A DNA stretch of 64,000 nt from Methylobacterium soli (GCF_008806385.1 NZ_VZZK01000023.1:1-64000), one strand, 5' to 3'; positions 8,243-17,001 are shown, counted from the stretch's first letter. Notes: a model not told the origin generated them from the letters alone. Translations and numbers: made by a program.

Positions 8243-8568
8243 GACGCCTTCAGCATCCGGGCGACAATCTCCTCAGGGGTCTCGGGCTCGCGTGGGTTCA
8301 GGCGCTGGCGCATCTCCTTGCCGGTCTTGAAGGCGACGTTCTTCTTCTCGTCCACCGCGACGCTCTCGCCGGTTCTCGGGTTGCGCCCCTGCCACGCCCG
8401 TGTCGCCTTCACCGAGAAGGCGCCGAAGCCCCGTATCTCCACGCGGTCGCCATTCGCGAGCGCTTCCGCGATGGTCCCGAGGATCGTGTTCACGACGGCC
8501 TCGCACTCCCTCTCGTAGAGGTGCGGGTTCATCTCGGCGATGCGTGTGACGAGCTCGGATCGGATCAT
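8239..8568 (-). CDS. Integration host factor beta-like DNA-bending protein
   Basis: A 109-residue HU/IHF family protein starting at ATG 8568 (MIRSELVTRIAEMNP). The body shows the IHF-beta pattern: dimer helices, then GDRVEIRGFGAFSVK, and the DNA-intercalating arm GRNPRTGE. IHF bends DNA in replication, recombination and transcription. It is longer than E. coli IHF-beta because of a tail of about 15 residues (EPETPEEIVARMLKAS). Lying in an accessory region, it is more likely an extra paralog than the housekeeping copy (inference). Confidence 0.9.
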   Translation of the reverse strand: MIRSELVTRIAEMNPHLYERECEAVVNTILGTIAEALANGDRVEIRGFGAFSVKATRAWQGRNPRTGESVAVDEKKNVAFKTGKEMRQRLNPREPETPEEIVARMLKAS

Positions 8569-8985
8569 GGCCGGCAAGAAGCCCGAACGCCCCAGGGCTT
8601 TCAAGGGGAAACCCCGACAACCACCCCAGTCACACCCGCAAACAAGATGCCGGAACGGCAGGGTCGCCTTGGGGGCAATGGCTCATCACAGCCGGCGCGG
8701 GTGGTGGACGCGCCCAAAGCCATGCGGTGAGATCATGAAGCCGGACGATGGAACGAACGCGGTCAGACACCTGGCTGGGTGAGGAGAGTGACGACCTCAA
8801 GAAAGCCAATCAGCGCCGCCACGGCGATCCTCAACCCTGCAGGAGCTTGACGTTGGTTGTCGTTGCAGGCGCCCGGCAGATCCCAACGTGCGTGGGCCGC
8901 ATGCTGGAAACCGACGAGCACGGCTCGGCGTGGTCCCTGCATCTCAGACAGCCCTTTGCGCGACATCCAGCGAGGTGACGAGGAA
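8569..8985. other. No convincing gene
   Basis: Several short frames overlap here on both strands. None combines a ribosome binding site with a convincing protein sequence. A minus-strand frame at 8763-8966 ends in a hydrophobic helix but lacks a credible start. Confidence 0.35.
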
Positions 8986-9111
8986 ATGGATGGGGGTCAA
9001 CGCGACGGGTTGAACCAGAGAGTGAAAGCCAAGTGGCGCCAGCGGATGACGAGCTATGGCCAGCTTTGCTGTCATGCCGGGGAAGAGCTGGACTGGGGCC
9101 CGGGCGCATGA
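8986..9111 (+). CDS. Possible 41-residue protein
   Basis: The ATG at 8986 is preceded by AGGTGA at a suitable distance. The product is polar, with two Cys near the C terminus (LCCHAGEE). It is supported only by the ribosome binding site and frame, so it may be spurious. Confidence 0.3.
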   Translation: MDGGQRDGLNQRVKAKWRQRMTSYGQLCCHAGEELDWGPGA

Positions 9112-9171
9112 ACCGCTGTCGAGATCCGTTGTTTGCTCCAGTGAACGATCAAGATTTTTGAGGAGCGCCTG

Positions 9172-9357
9172 ATGACAAATCCCAGTATGCCCACCCCCGG
9201 CGGACCAGACCTGCCAACGCCGGGTGAACCGCCGCCGGTAGAGCCGATGCCCGGTGACCTGCCGCCGACTCCAGCGCCCGATGATCCGGTGCCGGGTGAC
9301 CCAGCCGGTCCCGACGTGCAACCGGGCGATCCAGTCAGGCCACAGCCCTCATTGTGA
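9172..9357 (+). CDS. Proline-rich low-complexity protein
   Basis: A 61-residue product made almost entirely of Pro, Asp, Gly and Thr, with repeats of the form PGDP/PGEP. Its ATG has GAGGAG eight bases upstream, a good ribosome binding site. It has no signal peptide and would be disordered. It resembles no enzyme. A role as a linker-like or stress protein would be a guess. Confidence 0.5.
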   Translation: MTNPSMPTPGGPDLPTPGEPPPVEPMPGDLPPTPAPDDPVPGDPAGPDVQPGDPVRPQPSL

Positions 9358-9473
9358 GGCAGCCGTCGAGTATAGTCCCCCGCAAGCGGGGGATGCCGAA
9401 CCGGGATCAGGCGTCAGGCCGTCTCGCCGGCGGCTGACTGCTTCTCTGGCCCTGCCAGCAGGCGGTCTGATAT

Positions 9474-9710
9474 CTACTCGGCAGCACCGTTCTCGTTCTC
9501 ACAATCGGGGCAAGTAGGGAACGGCATCCAATCCGTGAAAGCGTCATTGGAATGGCCATGTTCGCAAGAGGCGACATGCCAGGGCTGGGCATCACCGAAA
9601 CGCGTCGGGTCCCACCGCACGACCGCTCTCAAATCAGGTTCTTGTCGGTTGATCGCGATAATCCATCGTCCATCGTGAGGAGCCCGATCCATAGGCCTCC
9701 AGCTATCCAT
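9474..9710 (-). CDS. Hypothetical WRPMDxAPxDG protein
   Basis: A 78-residue product beginning MDSWRPMDRAPHDGRW, a pattern frequent in small rhizobial and phage-derived proteins of DUF551 type. The C terminus has CPDCEN, and a second part reads WMPFPTCPDC, which could bind a metal. It is probably a small cytoplasmic protein of phage or plasmid origin; no function known. Confidence 0.7.
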   Translation of the reverse strand: MDSWRPMDRAPHDGRWIIAINRQEPDLRAVVRWDPTRFGDAQPWHVASCEHGHSNDAFTDWMPFPTCPDCENENGAAE

Positions 9711-9755
9711 GGCACGCTCCTATGGAAGGTCTGAGAGCGCCGAGTACAGAGAGGA

Positions 9756-9932
9756 TTAGCCTTCCTCCTCTTCAGGCTGATCCATGTTCTGTTCTACTTC
9801 GTCATGGACGTAGCCCGCCATCCAATCAGCGCTTTCCTGCGAACCAGCCCGGTAGGGATTAGCCGAGACAGTCTTGCCGGCTAGCTTTGCAGCTTTGCCT
9901 TCCTGCATGGCTGGTGTGAGGTCGTCTGCCAT
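9756..9932 (-). CDS. Rmf/CrpP-like small protein
   Basis: A 58-residue product starting at ATG 9932. The core G.AAK.AG....NPY..GS.....W..GY is the pattern shared by ribosome modulation factor and the CrpP-like group. Rmf dimerises ribosomes in stationary phase. This copy is acidic at its C terminus (DQPEEEEG), unlike the basic E. coli Rmf, so ribosome binding is not certain. The short length fits the family. Confidence 0.6.
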   Translation of the reverse strand: MADDLTPAMQEGKAAKLAGKTVSANPYRAGSQESADWMAGYVHDEVEQNMDQPEEEEG

Positions 9933-10142
9933 GTCCCCGCTCTCCCGCTCGGCACCCAACATCGCGAAGAAGTACTACCCGCCTGGGCCGTTGCTGCCAG
10001 TATTTCCTATCTGCCGCCCTGGAAGCGCTGTGTTGCTGGCAACCCGGAGCCAACACACCCATCGCAGCTCTGTTCAGATTACCGCTGACATCCGTCCGGA
10101 CGCCGAGGAAGACTGAGATAGATCTGTCCGAACCATGCAGAC

Positions 10143-10331
10143 CTATTTGTCCTTTTCCCGTTCGGCCCGAGCTTCCTTAGCCTTATCGGCTTCGGTCTCT
10201 CCGGGTCCTTTGGTGGAGGGGCCGGGAGAACTGCCACTGCCGGGATGGCCCTGCAGGTCATCAATGTTACCTAAGCCGCCTTCCTTCGGCGTGCTGCTCT
10301 TGCTCGAACCGGATTTCTCTGGTGGCCGCAT
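10143..10331 (-). CDS. Small disordered hydrophilic protein
   Basis: A 62-residue product of Gly, Ser, Pro, Lys and Glu, ending in a charged helix (KAKEARAEREKDK). The ATG is preceded by CGGAGGAAGCC, a very good ribosome binding site, which is the main support. Composition recalls small stress-associated hydrophilic proteins. Function unknown. Confidence 0.6.
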   Translation of the reverse strand: MRPPEKSGSSKSSTPKEGGLGNIDDLQGHPGSGSSPGPSTKGPGETEADKAKEARAEREKDK

Positions 10332-10582
10332 GGCTTCCTCCGATTATTTATTACCCTAAGCCAAGAGCCCAGATCACTCGATGTTCCGAGAGGGACTCCC
10401 TGTGACCATCACTCGGAGATTGCCTATCATCACTCCGGCTGCGCCTAAAGCATTGCGATGCGAATGGAGTGCAAGGCTGCCGCTGAGAGGTTGGAGCAGC
10501 GAGGCAGAGCCTGCTTCGTGCAAGGCGGCGCTCGTGAGAGCCGTTGCGTTGAACGGATTAGATCCTCTGTGGTTGTAGTGGG

Positions 10583-10816
10583 ATGTCGAACTCGCACTGC
10601 CCAGGTTCGGGTCCTTACGCCCGTCTCCGCGACCGCATCGCTCTCATCATCGCGCTCGAAGAGGTGGCGATCTCAGCTCTGTCGGACGGGTTAGCGGCGA
10701 TCCGCAAGCAATGCCCGGATGAGGATGTCTCAGACCTCGAACATGCCGTCCGTGCTCACCGCATCGGCATTCTGAAACAGCGCGCTGTTCTGGGTGGATT
10801 GGGGATTGAGGTCTGA
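10583..10816 (+). CDS. Hypothetical helical protein, first of a pair
   Basis: A 77-residue, probably helical protein. Its stop overlaps the start of the next gene (TGATG at 10814-10818), so the two are translationally coupled. No recognised domain. Confidence 0.6.
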   Translation: MSNSHCPGSGPYARLRDRIALIIALEEVAISALSDGLAAIRKQCPDEDVSDLEHAVRAHRIGILKQRAVLGGLGIEV

Positions 10817-11079
10817 TGACACCTCCCATCCCCTTCGTTGTGCGTGCCGCGACAGCGCGCGGCAACATCACATACAACTGCTCGACGCCTGAATGGGCTC
10901 TCAGGAAGCTGCGCGACTTCCTGAAGGCAGGACACAGTGACATCAGCATCATCGCTCCTCGTGGCCAGATACTGACACAGGCGGCCCTCGCGGAAATGGT
11001 CGAGGGGTCGCCAGCATCGTCTGCCGGCGGAGCGCCTGTAGATCTTGATGCGCCTAACACGCCTGCTCTGACGGCTTAG
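10816..11079 (+). CDS. Hypothetical protein, second of a pair
   Basis: An 87-residue product coupled to the gene before it. It has a helix (WALRKLRDFLKAG) followed by a short beta part with GQILTQAAL. The 24548-24781 product has a comparable layout (helix, then W.I...G.ILT...L), so the two may be distant relatives. No function known. Confidence 0.6.
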   Translation: MTPPIPFVVRAATARGNITYNCSTPEWALRKLRDFLKAGHSDISIIAPRGQILTQAALAEMVEGSPASSAGGAPVDLDAPNTPALTA

Positions 11080-11214
11080 CATCGCGCCCTGGCACTTACA
11101 GGCTCATAGAGGCCCTTGTAGGTCATCAGATCCTCGGTACCGTTGAGAGTTGAAGCACGGGTTCTATCCTTCATCACGGCACAAGGAACGACCTGGCGCG
11201 GGAAAGTGGAAGTG

Positions 11215-11484
11215 ATGGTGTTCTTCCTCGGCATCGGTGGCCCTTGGATCATCCTGATGATCCTCGACCTCTTCTGGACGAAGCAGCACCTCGAAGCGCC
11301 ACCACCGAAGCAACCTGGGAGATGGCAGCAGCGTTTAGGCCACCTGCTTCAGAGGCGCGAAAAACCCTCGCGACCTGTCCGCGTGCTGAGGCCGGCGTCG
11401 AGAGGCGGTGACGATGAAGCCGCCTTACCTTCATCCTACGGGTATCTGTATCGAAGGCTCAGCGAGGGTACCGCCGAGACATAG
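11215..11484 (+). CDS. Small membrane protein
   Basis: From ATG 11215 the product has about 89 residues: one N-terminal hydrophobic helix (VFFLGIGGPWIILMILDLF) followed by a long basic, Pro/Arg-rich cytoplasmic tail. An upstream TTG at 11143 would extend it. Function unknown; the frame could also be fortuitous. Confidence 0.45.
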   Translation: MVFFLGIGGPWIILMILDLFWTKQHLEAPPPKQPGRWQQRLGHLLQRREKPSRPVRVLRPASRGGDDEAALPSSYGYLYRRLSEGTAET

Positions 11485-11603
11485 CCAAACCCATCAGTCG
11501 CGTATGGGGCAGGAACCAGCCGAACCTCCAAGTTTTAACAGCCGAAGGTGCAGCGAAGCCCGGCCCACAATGGGCTCAGCCTCCCACCTGAGAGGAGGCC
11601 TGC

Positions 11604-11741
11604 ATGAGTCTAATTCTCTTCTTGGTCTTTGTCGGCCCGTACCTTGGCCTGGCCGTGTTGGACTACCTTCGCATGCGGAAGGATCCTCCGCGGCATCAGC
11701 CAAGCGATCAGGCACCTGCTTCACCACTCATGTCCGGCTGA
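11604..11741 (+). CDS. 45-residue single-pass membrane protein
   Basis: A very small gene with an excellent ribosome binding site (GAGGAGG, 5 bases before the ATG). The product starts with a hydrophobic helix (MSLILFLVFVGPYLGLAVL) followed by DYLRMRKDPP and a polar tail. Its 3' end overlaps the end of the minus-strand gene 11708-11977 by 34 bases. Function unknown. Confidence 0.6.
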   Translation: MSLILFLVFVGPYLGLAVLDYLRMRKDPPRHQPSDQAPASPLMSG

Positions 11742-11977
11742 CTTTCCGCCTCCTGTAACGCAAGCTGCAGGGCCGACATCTCCGCGATCCTGACGGCGAC
11801 GTGGTGCGCCTCATCCTTCGAAATCCGGCCAGTGCCACTTCGGCGCTCAGGGGCGCCAGTGAAGTACGCGTGTGCCACAGCGAAGCCGTCAGCATCCTCG
11901 ATACGGAACGCCTCCTCAAGCTCGACGGGGATGCAAGGTGCGGGGAAGCGGCAGGACTCGCTCACGCAGAATGCCAA
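11708..11977 (-). CDS. Small conserved-type hypothetical protein
   Basis: An 89-residue product whose core reads FRIEDADGFAVAHAYF, then a basic loop and SKDEAHHVAVRIAEM. This beta-strand plus helix layout is widespread in small uncharacterised Hyphomicrobiales proteins. Ten bases separate it from the end of the upstream chemoreceptor gene on the same strand, so it may be expressed from that transcript. Confidence 0.7.
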   Translation of the reverse strand: MAFCVSESCRFPAPCIPVELEEAFRIEDADGFAVAHAYFTGAPERRSGTGRISKDEAHHVAVRIAEMSALQLALQEAESQPDMSGEAGA

Positions 11978-11987
11978 TCGAAGTCGC

Positions 11988-13334
11988 TCAGGCTGCTCGA
12001 CTTTGAGTTAGCAAAGCTGCCATCGCCTGCTTCAACATACCAGCCTGATCGACAAGCAAGCGCGCCACCCCCAACATCTCGCCAGCCGCACTGCCTGCCG
12101 TCTGTGCCGCGCTACTGACCCCGCCGATGCTACCAGCTACCTGCTGGGTGCTCGACGCAGCGCGATGCACGTTGCCGGCAATTTCCTGCGTAGCCGCACG
12201 CTGCTGATCAATCGCTGCTGCCATGCTAGCGGCCACGCGATCCATTTCTCCGATCATCGAGGCGATCTGCCCTATGGCGCTCACAGCATTGTTCGTGGCG
12301 CTCTGCATCGCACCGACCTGTGCCGTGATTTCCTCGGTAGCCTTCGCCGTTTGACCGGCAAGGCCTTTCACTTCAGCCGCCACGACCGCAAAACCCCGTC
12401 CAGCATCGCCTGCGCGGGCCGCCTCAATGGTGGCGTTGAGAGCTAGGAGGTTGGTCTGGCTCGCGATGCTGCTGATCAACGCAACGACATCGCCGATCCG
12501 GCTTGCCGAGCCCGAGAGGCCTTGGACAGTGGCATCGGTCTGCTGTGCGGCTTCGTTCGCGACCCCCGCGATCTGAGCGGCGCGGGCCACCTGCTGGGAG
12601 ACGTCGCTGAGCGAGGCCGAGAGTTCCTCGGCGGCTGCGGCAACTCCGTCGACGTTGTATGAGGCCTCCTGCGAGGCGCCGGCTGCTGTGAGCGCCAGCT
12701 TCGAAGTCTCGCTTGTCGCGCCGACCATCATTTCGGCGCGGCTCGTGACCGTGCCTGCACCGCTGGTTACGCCATCGACAATGGTCTGCACCGTGCCCTG
12801 AAAACCTTCCAGCCGCGCCAGCGCGCGCTGTCTTTCCTCCTCCTGGACCCGCGCATAGGTCTCCAAGAGGAGTTCGAGATCGAACCATGCCACCTTCTCG
12901 ATAACCGATGCGAGAGCTTGTCCCCTGACGATCTGGCCGAGATTGAGGTGCGTGTTGACCCCGGACGAAAGGGGGCGGTCGAGCCCAAGTTCCTTCAGGA
13001 TCGCGCGAGAGACCGTGAAGTGACACACTGCGACCGCGTAGGCTGGGACGCCGTGTCGACTGAAGGCGCTCGCCAATCGCTCGGCAGAAGCTTGAAACCC
13101 CTCCTCCAGGTCACCGGCAGCAGCACGCACCCAATGTGCCACGCGTGCCTCGTGCACGTCAGGCAGCATGAGGGCACGCTGGATTTCAGGCCAACTAGCG
13201 AATTGAGCATGCAACTCAGCCAGCAACTGCGGCATACGTGCTCGCGCGAAAGCGGCATGCTCCTGGAGCAAGAGAATATCTTTATCGGAGATGTGGAATG
13301 CAGCTAACCGCTTCTGCTGATCTATCTCAATCAT
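11988..13334 (-). CDS. Soluble methyl-accepting chemoreceptor with globin-type sensor
   Basis: A 448-residue receptor with no membrane segment. Residues about 15-165 resemble the protoglobin domain of globin-coupled sensors (HemAT type). Residues about 190-440 are the signalling coiled coil, with the hairpin tip seen as IASQTNLLALNATIEAARAGDAGRGFAVVA. Such proteins sense oxygen through haem and act on CheA/CheW. In the usual alignment the proximal His lies four residues before the Gly of the HGVP-like stretch; here that position is F91, with a His at 94, so haem binding is doubtful. It may be coupled with the small gene downstream. Confidence 0.85.
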   Translation of the reverse strand: MIEIDQQKRLAAFHISDKDILLLQEHAAFARARMPQLLAELHAQFASWPEIQRALMLPDVHEARVAHWVRAAAGDLEEGFQASAERLASAFSRHGVPAYAVAVCHFTVSRAILKELGLDRPLSSGVNTHLNLGQIVRGQALASVIEKVAWFDLELLLETYARVQEEERQRALARLEGFQGTVQTIVDGVTSGAGTVTSRAEMMVGATSETSKLALTAAGASQEASYNVDGVAAAAEELSASLSDVSQQVARAAQIAGVANEAAQQTDATVQGLSGSASRIGDVVALISSIASQTNLLALNATIEAARAGDAGRGFAVVAAEVKGLAGQTAKATEEITAQVGAMQSATNNAVSAIGQIASMIGEMDRVAASMAAAIDQQRAATQEIAGNVHRAASSTQQVAGSIGGVSSAAQTAGSAAGEMLGVARLLVDQAGMLKQAMAALLTQSRAA

Positions 13335-13694
13335 GATCGCCCGCTTTGCGTAAGAGAAAACGAGCGGAAAGATTTAGCGCTTAGCCCGCAGCCGAATGAA
13401 CGGCCATGTAGAATGTCAGCGTCGTAACCTTGCGATCTCGTTCATATTTATATTTAGGGACAAAGTTTGATGTTAAGTTAACGATCAATCGGAGCAAACT
13501 ATAACATATGTTGAGGCGCAAATCTGTGATGCCAACGAATTTTTCAAAATCTAAACCTATGGTTTAATAATTGGAAGCTCGGCCCTAGCCCCTATTGATT
13601 GTAAATGGCATTTGGTGCAGGTCTTTCATGGTGGAAAAATCCTAATTGCGCCTGCGTATTGTATACTAGTAGACAATGGATCTAGGGGGCAACG
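13335..13694. other. AT-rich divergent intergenic region
   Basis: This 360-base stretch separates the minus-strand chemoreceptor from the plus-strand 13695 gene. It is clearly more AT-rich than its surroundings and has no gene that I can support. It should hold both promoters. The only clear element is the palindrome at 13658-13677. Confidence 0.5.
13658..13677. promoter_or_regulatory. 20-bp near-perfect palindrome, probable operator
   Basis: ATTGT and ACAAT flank the 8-bp palindrome TACTAGTA, with a single mismatched pair. It ends 17 bases before the ATG at 13695, where a repressor would block transcription. XRE-family repressors use operators of this size, and the following gene encodes the C-terminal part of one. 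Confidence 0.5.
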
Positions 13695-13913
13695 ATGTCG
13701 GTAACGGCACGTCTGGCAAAGGCGTTGGACGTATCGGAAGCCTTGCTGCAAGGGGCGGCGCCCCAAAAGGGGGAGGCTGCCAAAGTGTCAAAAGTGGTGG
13801 AGAGCACGAAGCTTGTACGTGCCTTCGCGGAGGTCAATGATCCACAAGCGCGTCAGATTTGTATTGCCTTTGTTCGCGGAATGGCAGCCCAAGGCACAAA
13901 GGAAGGTCAGTAG
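13695..13913 (+). CDS. XRE-type regulator, C-terminal part only
   Basis: The 72-residue product begins MSVTARLAKALDVSEALL, which corresponds to the segment just after the helix-turn-helix in XRE repressors (normally SRLAKIAAALDVP). It ends with the common tail STKLVRAFAEV...RQICIAFVRGMA. The DNA-binding half is missing, and an in-frame TAG lies 4 codons upstream of the ATG, so this is the whole frame. There is a GGGGG ribosome binding site. It is either a decayed repressor or a dimerisation-only modulator. Confidence 0.6.
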   Translation: MSVTARLAKALDVSEALLQGAAPQKGEAAKVSKVVESTKLVRAFAEVNDPQARQICIAFVRGMAAQGTKEGQ

Positions 13914-14017
13914 GCTGGCAAGCACAGAGTGTTCTGCAGTCACTGGAAAAACGCCGCGAAGCTCTGTCACAAAAAATCTAAATGCATGATGGATAAAAGT
14001 AATCTTTGGAGAATAGT

Positions 14018-14902
14018 ATGGCGAACATAGTTCGCCAAGCGGAGCGCTGGAAACGGCATTCCACTCCTCCAAAGACACTCGCAAGCTATGAGGAACCGGG
14101 CTGGGAGTTCCAAGAACTGGAGTATGGTCCAGGTGGCGCTTGGGATATTGTGACAGCGAAGCTCCACATAGCCTCGCATCTTGATCCGCTTCTACAACGG
14201 ATAGGACCGGCAAGCGCGCCCTTTCTGCTTGTACCCCCAAGTGCCGCAGTGAGCGCACCAGGTGACTGTTTGGCAGGTGCCTGGGAGGGTAACGGGCGAA
14301 GCCAGCACATCCTAATTTCTGCTGGATTTGTTGCAACTACGGTGGGGAGTGATGTCAGCGCGCAAACTGTGAGCCGTCGTCGTTTCGCCCGCACGAGAGA
14401 GTTGGACAGCCGAGATCAAATTATTAGTCACCTTCTTGAGGCTCTAAGCCTTGAGATAAGAAATGGAAATCCAAGCGGATCTTTGTTTCTTCAAGCAATA
14501 GTAGCAACTCTGATTTATCAAGCGCTAAACATATCGACCTTTAAATCAACAAACTCGCCAAATGCCGCCTTGTCTAACGAGCATCTTGGGTTGGTTTTTG
14601 ACTTAATGGACAGCCAAATGGCTGGGCGCCCGAGCCTTGTAGAATTTGCTTCCCTTTTAGGCGTGAGCGTCCAATATTTCTGCCGGGCTTTCAAAATGTC
14701 AACTGGCCTATCACCGCATCAGCATATGCTTAGGAGACGGGTCGAGTTTGCACGAGCCATGATTGAGACAGGGAGCATGCCGCTCAGTCATGTCGCTCAG
14801 GCCGCGGGTTTCGCGGACCAAAGTCAGATGGCAGTGACCTTCAGGAAGGTTCTCAAAGCCTCACCGTCACATTTTCGCCACGGCAAGACAGCTTCGGAAT
14901 GA
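14018..14902 (+). CDS. AraC family transcriptional regulator
   Basis: A 294-residue regulator. The last 100 residues hold the AraC/XylS double helix-turn-helix: first helix pair around LVEFASLLGVSVQYFCRAF, second around PLSHVAQAAGFADQSQMAVTFRKV. The N-terminal 180 residues are an undefined ligand or dimerisation domain. The ATG at 14018 has GGAG at good distance; a TTG at 14006 is less likely. Downstream, in the same direction and 106 bases away, is the autotransporter esterase gene, its likely target (inference from position). Confidence 0.9.
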   Translation: MANIVRQAERWKRHSTPPKTLASYEEPGWEFQELEYGPGGAWDIVTAKLHIASHLDPLLQRIGPASAPFLLVPPSAAVSAPGDCLAGAWEGNGRSQHILISAGFVATTVGSDVSAQTVSRRRFARTRELDSRDQIISHLLEALSLEIRNGNPSGSLFLQAIVATLIYQALNISTFKSTNSPNAALSNEHLGLVFDLMDSQMAGRPSLVEFASLLGVSVQYFCRAFKMSTGLSPHQHMLRRRVEFARAMIETGSMPLSHVAQAAGFADQSQMAVTFRKVLKASPSHFRHGKTASE

Positions 14903-15008
14903 GCCCACTCCATATTATTTTCAAATTTCACAAACGGTTTCAGATCTGACAAGACCAATCCCCGTACTCGGCCTATGTCTCATATATTAAACAAAAAAGG
15001 GGCATGGG

Positions 15009-16943
15009 ATGAAACGCCGAGCAGCCGCTCTGTTGGCTTCAGCAAGTCTCCTGGCGCTTAGTAGCGGCAGCAGCTTTGCTCAGTCGAGCTACTACACGGG
15101 TCTTTATGGGTTTGGCGACAGCCTCACGGACAACGGTCGTATCCCGCGCGAAGTCAATGGCTACAGTCCAACGGGAACGCTCGACGCGCAGCGCGGCACA
15201 CGCCTCTACGAGGGCGGTCGTTGGTCGAATGCACCAGGGTATTTCGAGCAGCTACCTGCGCGCATTGGAACGCCTTACAATCCGAGCAACGACTACGCGA
15301 TTGGCGGCGCCGCTTCCGTTCATCAAGACCCCAGTCCATTCGCGTCTCCTGCCTTCGCCTGGGGCGTGCCAGATCAGATTGATCAGTTCACGGCTCGCAC
15401 GGGTCGGTTCGGACCACGTGATCTCGCGCTTCTCTGGATCGGCTACAACGATCTGAGCCAAATCCCAGTTGCCGGCACGGCCGCCCAGAGAGCGACCGGC
15501 GTTTCATCGATCCTGTCCAACAACATCACCGCTCTCAATCGTCTTGTCGGACTCGGCGCGCGTGAGTTGCTGGTCTTCAATCAGCAGACCTTCCGCGGGA
15601 ACAACCGCGATCTCGCTGCCTCTTTCAACGCTCAGTTCCCCATGCTGCTGGAGCCCTTGTCCGCGCAGGGCATCAACGTCCACTACTTTGACGTCGACAG
15701 CCTGCTGAACCGCTTGCGGGCAAACCCTACGGCCTTCGGCTACATTCCGCAGGCTGCCACCGGGAATTGCAGCGCAGACCCGGCGTGCGCGCCTATCGGC
15801 TACCTGAATGGGGGCGCGGCCGAGAACCAGTACATCTCGGTTGATGGCGTCCACCTGACGGCGAAGACGAATGGCTACATCGCCGCCTTCGTGTCCAATC
15901 AGCTGAACGCGCCACTGACCATTGGCCCGCAGGCCGACCTCGGGCAAGCTGCCGGTCTGGCCTTTTCTTCGACGCTCATCGACTTCCTCAGCGCCGAACG
16001 GCGACGGAACATGGCCATGTCGGTGCCCGCGGCCTTTGCGGCCGATCTGCCAGGACGTACTGCCCCGCCCTCGACAATCCCCATCCAAGTCGGCAGCCCC
16101 CTTTCGCTCTTCGCACTCGGCACCTACGCAGCCGTTGACCGCACCGCGCAGAACCGTGCATCCGGAAGCGTCGGAAGCACCTACGGTGCCGACTTCGGCG
16201 GTGTCACAGCCGGCCTGATGTACCAGGCGACCCCGAACCTCGTGCTCGGCGCCGCCTTCAACTACCTCAACACCTCCGTTGACTTGCGCGGTCTGAGCAA
16301 CGGTCGGATCGACCTCGACAGCTTCCAGGGCGCTGGGTTTGCCTCGCTGTCGTTCCCGAACTTCTTCGCCGACGCGGCCTTCACGTATGGCAGCAACAAC
16401 TACAGCGTGAACCGGCCTGGTGTGCTGAACGACCGGCTCTCCGCCGCGCCGGGCGGCGACACCTTCACGGCTTCGGCTCGGGTGGGCTACCTGTTCGACT
16501 TCGGGACCTTCAAAGCCGGCCCCGTCGGCGAGGTCGCCTACGCCAACGTGCATGTCGATGCCTACCGCGAGAACGGAGATCCGCTGCTGGCCATCGGTGT
16601 GCGGGGGCAGAACCTCGAAGGCCTGACCGCTGGTGGTGGTCTCCAGATCCGCACGACCCTGCCGGCATTCGGCGGCTTGGTCAGCCCGTTCCTCAACGTG
16701 ACCGCGCAGCACGACTTCCTGGATGGCATACGCACGGTCACGTCGTTTCAGACTTACGCGCCAGCGTTACTGATCCGCACTCAGACCGGCCGGTTCAGCG
16801 ATGACGTATACGGCCGCGTGGCTGGCGGCCTTGACTTGGACCTCGGCAATGGCTTGAGCGGCGTCATCACTGGCTCGACCAGCTTCGCGCGGTCAGGCGG
16901 CGACGACCATACCGTGAGCGCTGGTCTGCGCTATCGCTTCTGA
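15009..16943 (+). CDS. GDSL esterase autotransporter
   Basis: A 644-residue outer-membrane autotransporter. It has a signal peptide (residues 1-24, ending SFAQ), a GDSL/SGNH hydrolase passenger (about 30-300) and a C-terminal beta-barrel (about 360-644) ending in the typical aromatic YRF. Catalytic residues: S38 in FGDSLTDNG, N147 in GYND, D279 and H282 in SVDGVH. Two Cys (about 254 and 260) may form a disulphide. Relatives such as EstA stay anchored on the cell surface and hydrolyse esters. An intrinsic terminator follows at 16974. Confidence 0.93.
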   Translation: MKRRAAALLASASLLALSSGSSFAQSSYYTGLYGFGDSLTDNGRIPREVNGYSPTGTLDAQRGTRLYEGGRWSNAPGYFEQLPARIGTPYNPSNDYAIGGAASVHQDPSPFASPAFAWGVPDQIDQFTARTGRFGPRDLALLWIGYNDLSQIPVAGTAAQRATGVSSILSNNITALNRLVGLGARELLVFNQQTFRGNNRDLAASFNAQFPMLLEPLSAQGINVHYFDVDSLLNRLRANPTAFGYIPQAATGNCSADPACAPIGYLNGGAAENQYISVDGVHLTAKTNGYIAAFVSNQLNAPLTIGPQADLGQAAGLAFSSTLIDFLSAERRRNMAMSVPAAFAADLPGRTAPPSTIPIQVGSPLSLFALGTYAAVDRTAQNRASGSVGSTYGADFGGVTAGLMYQATPNLVLGAAFNYLNTSVDLRGLSNGRIDLDSFQGAGFASLSFPNFFADAAFTYGSNNYSVNRPGVLNDRLSAAPGGDTFTASARVGYLFDFGTFKAGPVGEVAYANVHVDAYRENGDPLLAIGVRGQNLEGLTAGGGLQIRTTLPAFGGLVSPFLNVTAQHDFLDGIRTVTSFQTYAPALLIRTQTGRFSDDVYGRVAGGLDLDLGNGLSGVITGSTSFARSGGDDHTVSAGLRYRF

Positions 16944-16973
16944 GCCTAACCATTCCCCAGTGAGGAGCACCTT

Positions 16974-17001
16974 GGCCCGGCCTGATCAGCCGGGCCTTTT
17001 T
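16974..17001 (+). terminator. Intrinsic terminator of the autotransporter gene
   Basis: GGCCCGGC and GCCGGGCC form a perfect 8-bp stem with a 7-base loop, followed by TTTTT. It lies 31 bases after the stop codon. Confidence 0.9.

Noticed and set aside
12424..13026. A 200-codon minus-strand frame within the chemoreceptor gene
   Set aside because: Overlaps the chemoreceptor in another frame on the same strand; Arg/Gly/Pro-rich composition typical of shadows.
15504..16712. A 402-codon open frame on the minus strand inside the autotransporter gene
   Set aside because: It is the antisense shadow of a high-GC gene with clear domain motifs; its own translation has no recognisable domain.
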